Shown here: positions 1 through 8,863 of the stretch, one piece after another
How positions within the stretch are numbered: the stretch's first letter is position 1
Layout of the letters: every line of letters starts with the position of its first letter
Assembly (NCBI RefSeq): GCF_946220915.1
Contig: NZ_CAMIHH010000075.1
Span: 1-16,302, forward strand
Length of the DNA: 16,302 bases
Source of the DNA: an uncultured Flavobacterium sp.
Lineage (GTDB): Bacteria; Bacteroidota; Bacteroidia; Flavobacteriales; Flavobacteriaceae
Direction of reading: 5' to 3'
The notes under the pieces: model-generated
What the model was told of the DNA's origin: nothing
Database searches by the model: none
Seen by the model: the letters and a program-made list of their open reading frames with translations, nothing else
Made by a program: the position numbers and the translations under genes

Positions 1-175
1 CCCTAAATCTGTACATTTAATTTGTAGGGATCCTAAAGACAACTTTCTTTTAGACCTTATAGATGAATCAAAGGCAGATTATATGGTTACAGGAGATAAG
101 GACTTATTAGTTCATAATCCGTTTAAAGGCACAGCTATAATTAGTTCATCAGATTTTGAAAAAATTATGAATTAA
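1..175 (+). CDS. PIN-domain protein, putative toxin of a toxin-antitoxin pair (3' end only)
   Basis: Only the last 57 codons are in the window; the frame is open from base 2 and stops with TAA at 173-175. The text CRDPKDNFLLDL followed by ADYMVTGDKDLL is the typical C-terminal half of the PIN family grouped as putative toxin component of toxin-antitoxin systems. PIN proteins are Mg-dependent ribonucleases; the aspartates of RDPKDN and TGDKDL are expected to belong to the acidic metal site. The N-terminal half and any antitoxin partner lie outside the window, so activity and pairing cannot be judged. It converges with the RNA polymerase operon and shares a bidirectional terminator with it. Family call is fairly firm; the toxin role is an inference from the family. 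Confidence 0.75.
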   Translation, partial: PKSVHLICRDPKDNFLLDLIDESKADYMVTGDKDLLVHNPFKGTAIISSSDFEKIMN

Positions 176-203
176 CATTTTTTCTATTTTCGAAAACAAC
201 AAA

Positions 204-240
204 AAACCCCACTCTTTCGAGCGGGGTTTCTTTATTTTTA
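204..240. terminator. Bidirectional intrinsic terminator between convergent genes
   Basis: Inverted repeat AAACCCC (204-210) / GGGGTTT (223-229), continued after one A/C mismatch by CTC/GAG with a four-base TTTC loop. The T-rich run 227-240 follows it on the plus strand. On the minus strand it is followed by the complement of the A-rich run 192-206. It can therefore end both the PIN gene (+) and the rpoC-DUF3467 operon (-). Confidence 0.85.
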
Positions 241-549
241 AGCCTGTCCTGCAGGCCCGAAAGTCAATGGAAGTGGCTGCTGTTCCGTGTCGCTGATAGT
301 ACCGTGGGTATTTTCGAAGCGGTGGATGTTTTCGCCTAATGCCTTCAGCAGGCGCTTGGCATGCTGGGGCGTTAATACAATGCGCGACTTCACTTTGGCT
401 TTTGGCACTCCGGGCATGATCGTAACGAAGTCTACCACAAATTCTGAGGCAGAATGGTTGATGATCGCCAGGTTGGAATAAACGCCTTCGGCTGTTTTTT
501 CGTCCAGTTCGATATTGATCTGGCCCGGTTCCTGTTTTTGGTCACTCAT
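238..549 (-). CDS. DUF3467 family protein
   Basis: A 103-residue protein without signal peptide or membrane segment. It matches the DUF3467 family as I know it: an N-terminal strand region containing YSNLA (24-28), a hydrophobic stretch SEFVVDFVTIMPG (35-47), and a conserved RIVLTPQHAKRLLKAL segment (56-71) ending in an amphipathic helix. The tail after residue 88 is Pro/Gln rich and probably disordered. The family has no assigned biochemical role. The start codon at 547-549 lies 4 bases after the rpoC stop, so the gene is almost surely co-transcribed, and probably translationally coupled, with rpoC. No Shine-Dalgarno sequence is within normal distance (an AGAGGA lies about 18 bases upstream, inside rpoC). 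The position right behind rpoC suggests a link to transcription, but that is inference. The stop codon overlaps the end of the terminator's T tract. Confidence 0.85.
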   Translation of the reverse strand: MSDQKQEPGQINIELDEKTAEGVYSNLAIINHSASEFVVDFVTIMPGVPKAKVKSRIVLTPQHAKRLLKALGENIHRFENTHGTISDTEQQPLPLTFGPAGQA

Positions 550-553
550 TATA

Positions 554-3500
554 TTAGTAATTAAATTCCTCTTTCGGGGTTAGCAGTTCGTTATACTCTT
601 CTGTAGAACCTACGATCGTGTTGTCGTAATCCCTCATACCTGTACCTGCAGGTATCCTGTGGCCTACGATAACATTTTCCTTAAGTCCTTCAAGGCCGTC
701 AACCTTGCCCGCCACCGCAGCTTCGTTCAGTACTTTTGTAGTTTCCTGGAACGATGCAGCCGAGATGAACGACTTGGTTTGAAGCGATGCCCTTGTAATA
801 CCCTGTAATACCGGGGTTGCCGTTGCAGCAACAACGTCCCTTGCCGTAACCTGGTTCTGGTCGTTGCGCTTCAGCAATGAGTTCTCGTCCCTTAGTTCAC
901 GCGGCGTAATGATCTGCCCTGCTTTAAGGTTTTGCGAATCTCCGGCATCTTCGACAACTTTCATTCCGTACAGCTTGTCGTTCTCAAGGATAAAGTCAGA
1001 CGTATGGATCAGCTGGTCTTCAAGGAAAAGGGTATCACCCGGGTCCTGAACCTGTACCTTACGCATCATCTGGCGGATAACCACCTCGAAGTGCTTGTCG
1101 TTGATCTTTACACCCTGAAGGCGGTAAACCTCCTGGATCTCGTTTACAAGGTACTGCTGAACAGCAGATGGCCCCTGGATCCTGAGGATGTCCTCAGGCG
1201 TTATGGCACCATCCGATAGCGGCATACCTGCTTTTACATAGTCATTCTCCTGAACAAGGATCTGGTTTGAAAGCTTCACAAGGTACTTCTTGATCTCGCC
1301 GAACTTCGATTCGATCACGATCTCGCGGTTACCCCTCTTGATCTTACCGAACGATACCACACCGTCGATCTCCGACACAACTGCCGGGTTCGATGGGTTA
1401 CGCGCTTCAAGAAGCTCGGTAATCCTTGGGAGGCCTCCCGTGATGTCACCTGCTTTTGATGAACGCCTTGGTATCTTAACAAGGATCTTGCCGGCCTTGA
1501 TCTTCTCGCCATTGTCAACCATAAGGTGGGCACCCACCGGAAGGTTATACGAACGGATGAGTTCATTGTCTTTTCCGTAGATCAATAGCGTAGGGATCAA
1601 TTTCTTGTTCCTAGCTTCAGAAATTACCTTCTCCTGGAATCCGGTCTGCTCATCGATTTCAACCATGAACGATTGTCCCTGCTCAATATCCTCATAAGCT
1701 ACCTTACCTGTAAATTCAGAAATAATTACACCGTTATAAGGGTCCCATTTACATATTACAGTTCCCTGGCCTACAACCTCGCCATCTTTTACAAAGATGC
1801 TTGAGCCGTAAGGTATGTTGTGTGTATTCAGTACAATTCCGGTATTTTGGTCAACCAGTTTCAATTCTGTAGAACGTGATACCACGATATCCACTTCATT
1901 GCCTTCGTTGTCCTCGCCTTTTACTGTTTTAAGGTCCTCAATATCAAGCCTTCCTGCAAATTTAGTCTCAATGCTCGATTCTTCAGAAATGTTACCTGCT
2001 GTACCACCCACGTGGAAGGTACGTAGCGTAAGCTGTGTACCCGGCTCACCGATAGATTGTGCGGCGATAACACCTACAGCCTCACCCTTTTGGGTCATTT
2101 TCCCGGTAGCAAGGTTGCGTCCATAACACTTGGCACAGATACCTTTTTTAGCCTCACACGTCAGTGGTGAACGAACCTCTACGGCCTCGATAGGCGCAGC
2201 GTTAATAGCCCTGACTTCTGCTTCTTTTATCTGTTCTCCCGCAGTTACCAGCACTTCGTTGGTTAACGGGTTGATAACATCCTGAAGCGCTACGCGGCCC
2301 AATATCCTTTCACCAAGGGTTTCCACAACTTCTTCGTTCTTCTTAAGCGCCGTAACCTCAATGCCCCTAAGGGTTCCACAGTCAACAGAGTTTACGATAA
2401 CATCCTGAGAAACGTCGTGAAGCCTCCTGGTAAGGTAACCCGCATCCGCAGTCTTAAGGGCTGTATCCGCAAGACCTTTACGCGCACCGTGCGTAGAGAT
2501 GAAATATTCAAGGATCGAAAGGCCTTCCTTAAAGTTAGACAGGATCGGGTTTTCAATGATCTCCCCACCACCGGCAGTCGATTTTTTAGGCTTGGCCATC
2601 AAACCACGCATGCCTGTAAGCTGGCGGATCTGCTCTTTGGAACCCCTCGCCCCGGAGTCAAGCATCATGTACACCGAGTTGAAGCCTTGCTGGTCTTCAC
2701 GAATGTTCTTCATGGCAAGCTCTGTAAGCATCGCGTTAGTAGAAGTCCACACGTCGATCACCTGGTTGTAACGCTCATTATTGGTAATAAGCCCCATATT
2801 GTAGCTGGCAGAGATTTCATCAACCTTACCGTTTGCATCATCAATAAGCTCCTGCTTCCTTTCAGGGATAATGATATCCCCAAGGCTGAATGACAAACCG
2901 CCCCTGAAAGCGAACTTGTAACCCATATCCTTCATGTTGTCAAGGAACGCGGCCGTTGTAGGAACATCTGTAACGCTTAGGATTTTACCAATGATATCCC
3001 TAAGCGATTTCTTGGTCAGTACTTCGTTGATATAGCCTGCTGCCTCCGGCACCACTTCGTTGAAGAGTACACGCCCGGCAGTTGTCTGGATGATCTTCCA
3101 TACCAGCTCGCCATTTTCATTAAAGTCTTTTGCGCGTATCTTAACGCGTGCATTCAGTTCCAGCCTTCCTTCGTTCAAAGCGATGTTGGTCTCCTCTGCC
3201 GAATAGAAAGTAAGGTCCTGCCCAAGTATTTTATTAGTGTCTGTAGACAAGCGCTCTTTGGTCATGTAGTAAAGACCAAGAACCATGTCCTGAGACGGTA
3301 CTGTGATCGGCGCGCCGTTGGCCGGGTTAAGGATATTGTGCGAAGCCAGCATCAATAGCTGCGCCTCAAGGATAGCCTCAGGCCCGAGCGGAAGGTGTAC
3401 CGCCATCTGGTCACCGTCAAAGTCGGCGTTAAAAGCCGTACATACCAGCGGGTGCAGCTGTATAGCCTTACCTTCGATAAGTTTCGGCTGGAAGGCCTGT

Positions 3501-4852
3501 ATGCCCAGCCTGTGAAGGGTTGGGGCCCTGTTTAACAGTACCGGGTGGCCTTTGATCACATTCTCAAGGATATCCCATACTACAGGCTCCTTTTTGTCGA
3601 TTATTTTTTTGGCTGATTTTACCGTTTTCACGATTCCGCGCTCAATAAGCTTACGGATTACAAACGGCTTGTAAAGCTCGGCAGCCATATCTTTCGGAAG
3701 GCCGCACTCGAACAATTTCATTTCTGGCCCAACGACGATTACCGAACGCGCCGAATAGTCAACACGCTTACCAAGAAGGTTCTGGCGGAAACGTCCCTGC
3801 TTACCTTTCAATGAGTCAGAAAGTGATTTCAACGGCCTGTTTGATTCTGTCTTAACAGCCGATGCTTTCCTCGTATTGTCAAATAACGAGTCTACCGATT
3901 CCTGGAGCATACGCTTTTCGTTACGGAGGATCACTTCTGGTGCCTTGATCTCCATCAACCTTTTCAAACGGTTGTTACGGATGATCACCCTGCGGTAAAG
4001 GTCATTAAGGTCGGAGGTAGCAAAACGCCCGCCATCAAGCGGCACAAGTGGGCGAAGTTCCGGCGGGATAACGGGTATCACCTTCAGTATCATCCATTCA
4101 GGGCGGTTTTCCCTGTTCATGTTCGACTCACGGAACGACTCTACAACCTGAAGCCTTTTAAGGGCTTCGGTTTTACGCTGCTTTGATGTCTCGTTATTGG
4201 CGCTGTGGCGAAGGTTGTAGGACAGCTGGTCAAGGTCGATCCTTGCAAGCAGGTCCATGATACACTCAGCACCCATTTTGGCGATAAACTTATTAGGGTC
4301 ATTATCGTCAAGGTATTGGTTTTCCATCGGGAGGCTATCCTGTATGTTCAGGAATTCCTCTTCCGTAAGGAAATCAAGCGTGTTAAGGGCTTCTCCATCG
4401 GGCCCTTTGGCGATACCCGGCTGTATGACCACATACCTTTCATAGTATATGATCATGTCTAATTTTTTAGACGGAAGGCCAAGTATATAACCTATTTTAT
4501 TAGGAAGCGAACGGAAATACCATATGTGGGCGATAGGCACTACAAGGTTGATGTGCCCTACCCTGTCACGTCGAACTTTCTTCTCGGTAACTTCAACACC
4601 GCATCGGTCACAAACGATCCCTTTATAGCGAATCCTTTTATATTTGCCACAAGCACATTCGAAATCCTTCACAGGCCCGAAGATACGCTCGCAGAAAAGG
4701 CCGTCCCTTTCTGGTTTGTGAGTACGATAGTTAATGGTTTCAGGCTTTAAAACCTCACCCCTTGATTCTGCCAGTATAGACTCAGGCGAAGCAAGGCCTA
4801 TTGAGATCTGGTTGAACCTTTTAACGGTATTTTTATCTTTTAATCTCGTCAT
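554..4852 (-). CDS. rpoC: DNA-directed RNA polymerase subunit beta'
   Basis: Catalytic large subunit of RNA polymerase, 1432 residues, close to the 1407 of Escherichia coli. The N-terminal zinc-binding domain has Cys66, Cys68, Cys81 and Cys84. The active-site loop NADFDGDQ (475-482) carries the Mg-chelating Asp477, Asp479 and Asp481. A second zinc site is formed by Cys825, Cys899, Cys906 and Cys909. The trigger loop TQLTLRTFHVGG begins at 939 and contains Arg944 and His947, which contact the incoming nucleotide. The C terminus has the usual QGITRASLQTKSF region. All key residues are intact. It follows rpoB after a 71-base spacer holding a hairpin and is followed by the DUF3467 gene. The ATG at 4850-4852 starts the conserved N terminus; upstream is A/T-rich without a Shine-Dalgarno sequence, normal for this phylum. 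Confidence 0.99.
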   Translation of the reverse strand: MTRLKDKNTVKRFNQISIGLASPESILAESRGEVLKPETINYRTHKPERDGLFCERIFGPVKDFECACGKYKRIRYKGIVCDRCGVEVTEKKVRRDRVGHINLVVPIAHIWYFRSLPNKIGYILGLPSKKLDMIIYYERYVVIQPGIAKGPDGEALNTLDFLTEEEFLNIQDSLPMENQYLDDNDPNKFIAKMGAECIMDLLARIDLDQLSYNLRHSANNETSKQRKTEALKRLQVVESFRESNMNRENRPEWMILKVIPVIPPELRPLVPLDGGRFATSDLNDLYRRVIIRNNRLKRLMEIKAPEVILRNEKRMLQESVDSLFDNTRKASAVKTESNRPLKSLSDSLKGKQGRFRQNLLGKRVDYSARSVIVVGPEMKLFECGLPKDMAAELYKPFVIRKLIERGIVKTVKSAKKIIDKKEPVVWDILENVIKGHPVLLNRAPTLHRLGIQAFQPKLIEGKAIQLHPLVCTAFNADFDGDQMAVHLPLGPEAILEAQLLMLASHNILNPANGAPITVPSQDMVLGLYYMTKERLSTDTNKILGQDLTFYSAEETNIALNEGRLELNARVKIRAKDFNENGELVWKIIQTTAGRVLFNEVVPEAAGYINEVLTKKSLRDIIGKILSVTDVPTTAAFLDNMKDMGYKFAFRGGLSFSLGDIIIPERKQELIDDANGKVDEISASYNMGLITNNERYNQVIDVWTSTNAMLTELAMKNIREDQQGFNSVYMMLDSGARGSKEQIRQLTGMRGLMAKPKKSTAGGGEIIENPILSNFKEGLSILEYFISTHGARKGLADTALKTADAGYLTRRLHDVSQDVIVNSVDCGTLRGIEVTALKKNEEVVETLGERILGRVALQDVINPLTNEVLVTAGEQIKEAEVRAINAAPIEAVEVRSPLTCEAKKGICAKCYGRNLATGKMTQKGEAVGVIAAQSIGEPGTQLTLRTFHVGGTAGNISEESSIETKFAGRLDIEDLKTVKGEDNEGNEVDIVVSRSTELKLVDQNTGIVLNTHNIPYGSSIFVKDGEVVGQGTVICKWDPYNGVIISEFTGKVAYEDIEQGQSFMVEIDEQTGFQEKVISEARNKKLIPTLLIYGKDNELIRSYNLPVGAHLMVDNGEKIKAGKILVKIPRRSSKAGDITGGLPRITELLEARNPSNPAVVSEIDGVVSFGKIKRGNREIVIESKFGEIKKYLVKLSNQILVQENDYVKAGMPLSDGAITPEDILRIQGPSAVQQYLVNEIQEVYRLQGVKINDKHFEVVIRQMMRKVQVQDPGDTLFLEDQLIHTSDFILENDKLYGMKVVEDAGDSQNLKAGQIITPRELRDENSLLKRNDQNQVTARDVVAATATPVLQGITRASLQTKSFISAASFQETTKVLNEAAVAGKVDGLEGLKENVIVGHRIPAGTGMRDYDNTIVGSTEEYNELLTPKEEFNY

Positions 4853-4889
4853 GATATGTAATCTATCGATTTATTAAAAAGTATGGAAA

Positions 4890-4915
4890 GGGAATGGCAC
4901 CGCAGCGCCACTCCC
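4890..4915 (-). promoter_or_regulatory. RNA hairpin in the rpoB-rpoC spacer
   Basis: On the minus-strand transcript GGGAGTGGCGC and GTGCCATTCCC pair over 11 positions around a TGCG loop. Two of the pairs are G-U wobbles (positions 4894/4911 and 4899/4906), which work only in the RNA of the rpoBC sense strand; the opposite strand would have A/C mismatches there. Only three U residues follow directly, so it looks more like a processing, stability or weak termination element than a full terminator. Confidence 0.55.
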
Positions 4916-4923
4916 GTGGAAAA

Positions 4924-7900
4924 TTATTCTTCTAACCTGATATCAAGTCCAAGGCCTTTAAGCTCGTGCATCAATACGTTGAATGATTCCGGCAAGCCTG
5001 GTTCCGGCATGGTCTCACCCTTAACGATTGCCTCGTAAGTTTTCGCCCTTCCGATAACGTCATCCGATTTAACCGTCAATATCTCCCTAAGCGTGCTCGA
5101 TGCGCCATATGCTTCAAGAGCCCAAACCTCCATCTCCCCGAAACGCTGTCCACCAAACTGCGCTTTACCTCCAAGAGGCTGTTGCGTGATGAGCGAGTAC
5201 GGACCGATAGAACGTGCGTGCATCTTGTCGTCAACCATGTGGCCCAGTTTCAGCATATAGATAACACCTACAGTTGCCGGCTGGTGGAAACGCTCGCCTG
5301 TACCTCCATCATAAAGATAGGTATGGCCAAAACGCGGTATTCCTGCCTCATCGGTAAGCTCATTGATCTGGTCAAGGGTTGCCCCGTCAAAAATAGGCGT
5401 TGCAAATTTCTTCCCTGTCTTAAGGCCTGCCCATCCAAGTACGGTTTCATATATCTGACCGATGTTCATACGCGAAGGTACACCAAGCGGGTTGAGTACG
5501 ATATCTACAGGAGTACCATCTTCAAGGAACGGCATGTCTTCCTGGCGAACGATCTTGGCAACGATACCTTTGTTACCGTGGCGGCCCGCCATCTTATCAC
5601 CCACTTTCAGCTTACGTTTCTTAGCGATGTAAACTTTGGCAAGCTTAAGGATGCCCGACGGAAGTTCGTCACCCACCGTAATGGTGAATTTCTCTCTCCT
5701 CAATGCGCCCTGAAGGTCGTTCAGCTTGATCTTGTAATTATGGATAAGGTCGTTTACCATAGCGTTGGTATCATCGTCCGTGGTCCACTGCCCTTTGGTC
5801 AGGTGAGCAAAATCTTCAACGGCATAAAGCATTTTCTGGGTATATTTCTTACCTTTTGGAAGTACTTCCTCACCAAGGTCGTTCATAACGCCCTGCGATG
5901 TTTTACCGTTTATGATATTGAATAGCTTATCAATAAGTTTGTCTTTAAGTTCGTTGAACTTAACTTCAAAATCCATCTCCAGCTTTCCTAAATCATCTTT
6001 ATCTTTTGTACGCTTACGCTTGTCTTTTACGGCGCGGGCAAACAATTTTTTATCAAGGACCACGCCATGAAGCGATGGTGAAGCTTTTAGCGACGCATCC
6101 TTTACATCGCCCGCCTTATCACCAAAGATGGCACGAAGGAGCTTTTCTTCCGGTGTTGGGTCAGATTCCCCTTTGGGAGTGATCTTTCCGATTAGGATAT
6201 CACCTGGCTTAACTTCAGCACCAATCCTGATCATACCGTTCTCGTCAAGGTCTTTTGTAGCCTCTTCGGATACGTTCGGTATGTCGTTGGTCAGTTCTTC
6301 ATTGCCCAGCTTGGTATCCCTCACTTCCAGGGAATAATCATCAACGTGAATTGAAGTGAATATGTCGTCACGTACAACTTTTTCAGAAATCACGATAGCA
6401 TCCTCAAAGTTATAACCTTTCCATGGCATGAACGCCACCTGAAGGTTACGGCCAAGGGCAAGCTCACCGTTTTGCGTAGCATAGCCCTCGCAAAGCACCT
6501 GGCCCGGTACTACCCTGTCACCTTTCCTTACGATAGGCTTAAGGTTGATGCTCGTGCTCTGGTTGGTTTTCCTGAACTTTATAAGCTGGTATGTTTTCTC
6601 GTCCGGGTCAAAGCTTACGCTGCGCTCGCGGTCGGTCCTGTCATATTTAATAGTAATCTCGTTGGCATCAACATACTCAACAGTACCATGCCCTTCGGCG
6701 TTGATAAGCACCCTTGAGTCAGAAGCTACCTGGCGCTCCAATCCTGTACCCACAATCGGGGCTTCAGGACGTAAAAGAGGAACCGCCTGGCGCATCATGT
6801 TCGATCCCATCAGCGCACGGTTCGCATCATCATGCTCAAGGAATGGAATAAGCGATGCCGAAATCGATGCGATCTGGTTTGGCGCAACGTCCGTATAGTG
6901 TACCACACCCGGCTCAACCACAGGGAAGTCACCTTCCTCACGGGCAATTACCTTATCAGCAGTGATTTGTCCGTCATTGCTCATTTCAATATTTGCCTGT
7001 GCAATCATTTTGCCTTCTTCCTCCTCAGCGCTCAGGTAAACAGGAGTGGACTCCAGGTCTACTTTACCGTTGGTCACCTTACGGTATGGGGTTTCGATGA
7101 AGCCCATTCCATTGACTTTGGCATAAACACCAAGCGATGAGATAAGACCAATGTTCGGTCCTTCCGGGGTTTCAATCGGGCAAAGGCGTCCATAATGTGT
7201 ATAGTGAACGTCACGTACCTCGAAACCTGCCCTCTCCCTTGAAAGCCCCCCCGGCCCAAGTGCAGAAAGCCTGCGCTTGTGGGTAATTTCCGCAAGTGGG
7301 TTGGTTTGGTCCATGAACTGCGAAAGCTGGTTGGTACCAAAGAACGAGTTGATAACCGAAGACAATGTCTTGGCGTTGATAAGGTCGATCGGGGTAAATA
7401 CCTCGTTGTCCCTTACGTTCATACGCTCCCTGATGGTCCTTGCCATACGCGCAAGGCCAACGCCAAACTGAGCCGAAAGCTGCTCGCCCACCGTACGCAC
7501 GCGACGGTTGGAAAGGTGGTCGATATCATCGATCTCTGCCTTCGAGTTGATTAGCTCAATAAGGTATTTTACTATGGTAATGATATCCTCTTTGGTAAGC
7601 ACCTGCTTTTCCATAGGGATGTCAAGGCCAAGTTTTTTGTTCATCCTGTAACGGCCTACTTCACCAAGGTTGTAGCGCTGGTCAGAGAAGAACAATTTAT
7701 CTATAATGCCGCGAGCCGTTTCCTCATCAGGCGGTTCCGCATTACGGAGCTGACGGTAAATGTGCTCTACAGCTTCTTTTTCAGAGTTTGTAGGGTCTTT
7801 TTGTAACGTATTGTGGATGATAGCATAATCAGCCTGGTTGTTATCTTCTTTATGAAGCAGGATAGTCTTCACGTTAGAGTCGATAATTTCCTCCACATTG

Positions 7901-8736
7901 TCCTTGTCGATAATGGTATCACGGTCAAGGATAATCTCGTTACGCTCAATAGAAACCACCTCGCCTGTATCTTCATCCACGAAATCTTCGTGCCATGTAT
8001 TAAGTACACGCGCGGCAAGCCTTCTGCCGATATATTTTTTAAGACCTGTTTTCGATACCTTGATCTCTTCAGCAAGGTCGAATATTTCAAGGATGTCCTT
8101 ATCCCTTTCAAATCCGATGGCCCTGAAAAGGGTAGTAACCGGAAGTTTTTTCTTACGGTCGATGTAGGCGTACATTACACTGTTGATGTCTGTAGCGAAT
8201 TCGATCCAAGATCCTTTGAAAGGTATTACCCTTGCAGAATATAATTTTGTTCCGTTTGCGTGGAATGACTGGCCGAAGAAAACCCCTGGTGAACGGTGAA
8301 GCTGCGAAACTACCACACGCTCGGCGCCATTGATAACAAAGGTACCGCTCGGTGTCATGTATGGGATGGTTCCCAGGTAAACATCCTGCACAATTGTTTC
8401 AAAATCCTCATGTTCAGGGTCAGTACAATACAGCTTAAGCCTTGCTTTTAGCGGCACGCTGTAGGTAAGTCCCCTGTCTATACACTCTTCAATTGTATAT
8501 CTTGGCGGGTCAACAAAGTAATCAAGGAACTCCAGTACGAACTGATTTCGGGTATCAGTGATCGGAAAGTTTTCCATGAAGGTGTTATAAAGACCTTCGT
8601 TGCCTCTTTCATCCGATTTGGTTTCCAACTGGAAAAAATCTTTGAACGATTTTACCTGAATGTCAAGGAAATCCGGGTAAGCTGGGATGTTTTTTGTAGA
8701 GGCAAAATTTAATCTTTCAGTCTGATTTGTTATCAT
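4924..8736 (-). CDS. rpoB: DNA-directed RNA polymerase subunit beta
   Basis: Second large subunit of RNA polymerase, 1270 residues from the ATG at 8734-8736. An in-frame TTG directly before it would add one residue; I prefer ATG because the family's N terminus reads MITNQTERLNF. The rifampicin-binding segment FFGTNQLSQFMDQ (465-477) to KRRLSALGPGGL carries Asp476, His486 and Ser491, equivalent to E. coli Asp516, His526 and Ser531, all in the sensitive form. The active-centre motif KVGDKMAGRHGNKG is at about 1044-1057, and the C-terminal GGQRFGEMEVWALEAYGA that docks on beta' is present. It is shorter than E. coli RpoB (1342 residues); I did not map where the difference falls. It lies in the rplKAJL-rpoBC operon, separated from rplL by a terminator-like hairpin. 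Confidence 0.99.
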   Translation of the reverse strand: MITNQTERLNFASTKNIPAYPDFLDIQVKSFKDFFQLETKSDERGNEGLYNTFMENFPITDTRNQFVLEFLDYFVDPPRYTIEECIDRGLTYSVPLKARLKLYCTDPEHEDFETIVQDVYLGTIPYMTPSGTFVINGAERVVVSQLHRSPGVFFGQSFHANGTKLYSARVIPFKGSWIEFATDINSVMYAYIDRKKKLPVTTLFRAIGFERDKDILEIFDLAEEIKVSKTGLKKYIGRRLAARVLNTWHEDFVDEDTGEVVSIERNEIILDRDTIIDKDNVEEIIDSNVKTILLHKEDNNQADYAIIHNTLQKDPTNSEKEAVEHIYRQLRNAEPPDEETARGIIDKLFFSDQRYNLGEVGRYRMNKKLGLDIPMEKQVLTKEDIITIVKYLIELINSKAEIDDIDHLSNRRVRTVGEQLSAQFGVGLARMARTIRERMNVRDNEVFTPIDLINAKTLSSVINSFFGTNQLSQFMDQTNPLAEITHKRRLSALGPGGLSRERAGFEVRDVHYTHYGRLCPIETPEGPNIGLISSLGVYAKVNGMGFIETPYRKVTNGKVDLESTPVYLSAEEEEGKMIAQANIEMSNDGQITADKVIAREEGDFPVVEPGVVHYTDVAPNQIASISASLIPFLEHDDANRALMGSNMMRQAVPLLRPEAPIVGTGLERQVASDSRVLINAEGHGTVEYVDANEITIKYDRTDRERSVSFDPDEKTYQLIKFRKTNQSTSINLKPIVRKGDRVVPGQVLCEGYATQNGELALGRNLQVAFMPWKGYNFEDAIVISEKVVRDDIFTSIHVDDYSLEVRDTKLGNEELTNDIPNVSEEATKDLDENGMIRIGAEVKPGDILIGKITPKGESDPTPEEKLLRAIFGDKAGDVKDASLKASPSLHGVVLDKKLFARAVKDKRKRTKDKDDLGKLEMDFEVKFNELKDKLIDKLFNIINGKTSQGVMNDLGEEVLPKGKKYTQKMLYAVEDFAHLTKGQWTTDDDTNAMVNDLIHNYKIKLNDLQGALRREKFTITVGDELPSGILKLAKVYIAKKRKLKVGDKMAGRHGNKGIVAKIVRQEDMPFLEDGTPVDIVLNPLGVPSRMNIGQIYETVLGWAGLKTGKKFATPIFDGATLDQINELTDEAGIPRFGHTYLYDGGTGERFHQPATVGVIYMLKLGHMVDDKMHARSIGPYSLITQQPLGGKAQFGGQRFGEMEVWALEAYGASSTLREILTVKSDDVIGRAKTYEAIVKGETMPEPGLPESFNVLMHELKGLGLDIRLEE

Positions 8737-8775
8737 CAATGGACAAAATTTTGATTAAAATAATTTAAATAAAAG

Positions 8776-8796
8776 CGTATAAAATGTTATTATACG
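8776..8796 (-). promoter_or_regulatory. Second hairpin in the rpoB leader
   Basis: Perfect 7-base inverted repeat CGTATAA / TTATACG with a 7-base loop, just downstream (in transcription sense) of the large rplL-rpoB hairpin and about 40 bases before the rpoB start. It is A/T-rich and may be modest in strength; a role in rpoB leader folding is inferred only from position. Confidence 0.35.
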
Positions 8797-8840
8797 AAAA
8801 ATGGTTTAGGCCTTTGAGAGTTCTTCTCAAGGCCTAAACC
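8797..8840 (-). terminator. Attenuator-like hairpin between rplL and rpoB
   Basis: On the minus strand GGTTTAGGCC (8831-8840 complement) pairs with GGCCTAAACC (8803-8812). It is extended by TTGAGA/TCTCAA past one bulged base, with a 5-base loop, 16 pairs in all. It is followed by ATTTTT (8797-8802). This is the form of an intrinsic terminator, but rpoB lies only about 67 bases further on and I find no TAnnTTTG promoter in between. Partial termination that lowers rpoBC relative to rplJL, as known for the equivalent E. coli site, is the simplest reading. Confidence 0.65.
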
Positions 8841-8863
8841 TGGGTTTTAAAACCTATGTAAGC

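Noticed and set aside
2417..2893. 158-residue open frame on the plus strand opposite rpoC
   Set aside because: Shadow of rpoC without family resemblance or promoter.
5182..5925. 247-residue open frame on the plus strand opposite rpoB
   Set aside because: Lies wholly inside rpoB, has no recognisable domain and no start context; long antisense frames are common opposite highly biased genes.
8737..8739. TTG as the rpoB start codon
   Set aside because: An ATG follows directly and matches the family's N terminus; the difference is one residue.
8843..8854. GGTTTTAAAACC palindrome as an operator
   Set aside because: Short A/T-rich palindrome without spacer between rplL and the attenuator hairpin; no promoter nearby for a repressor to act on.
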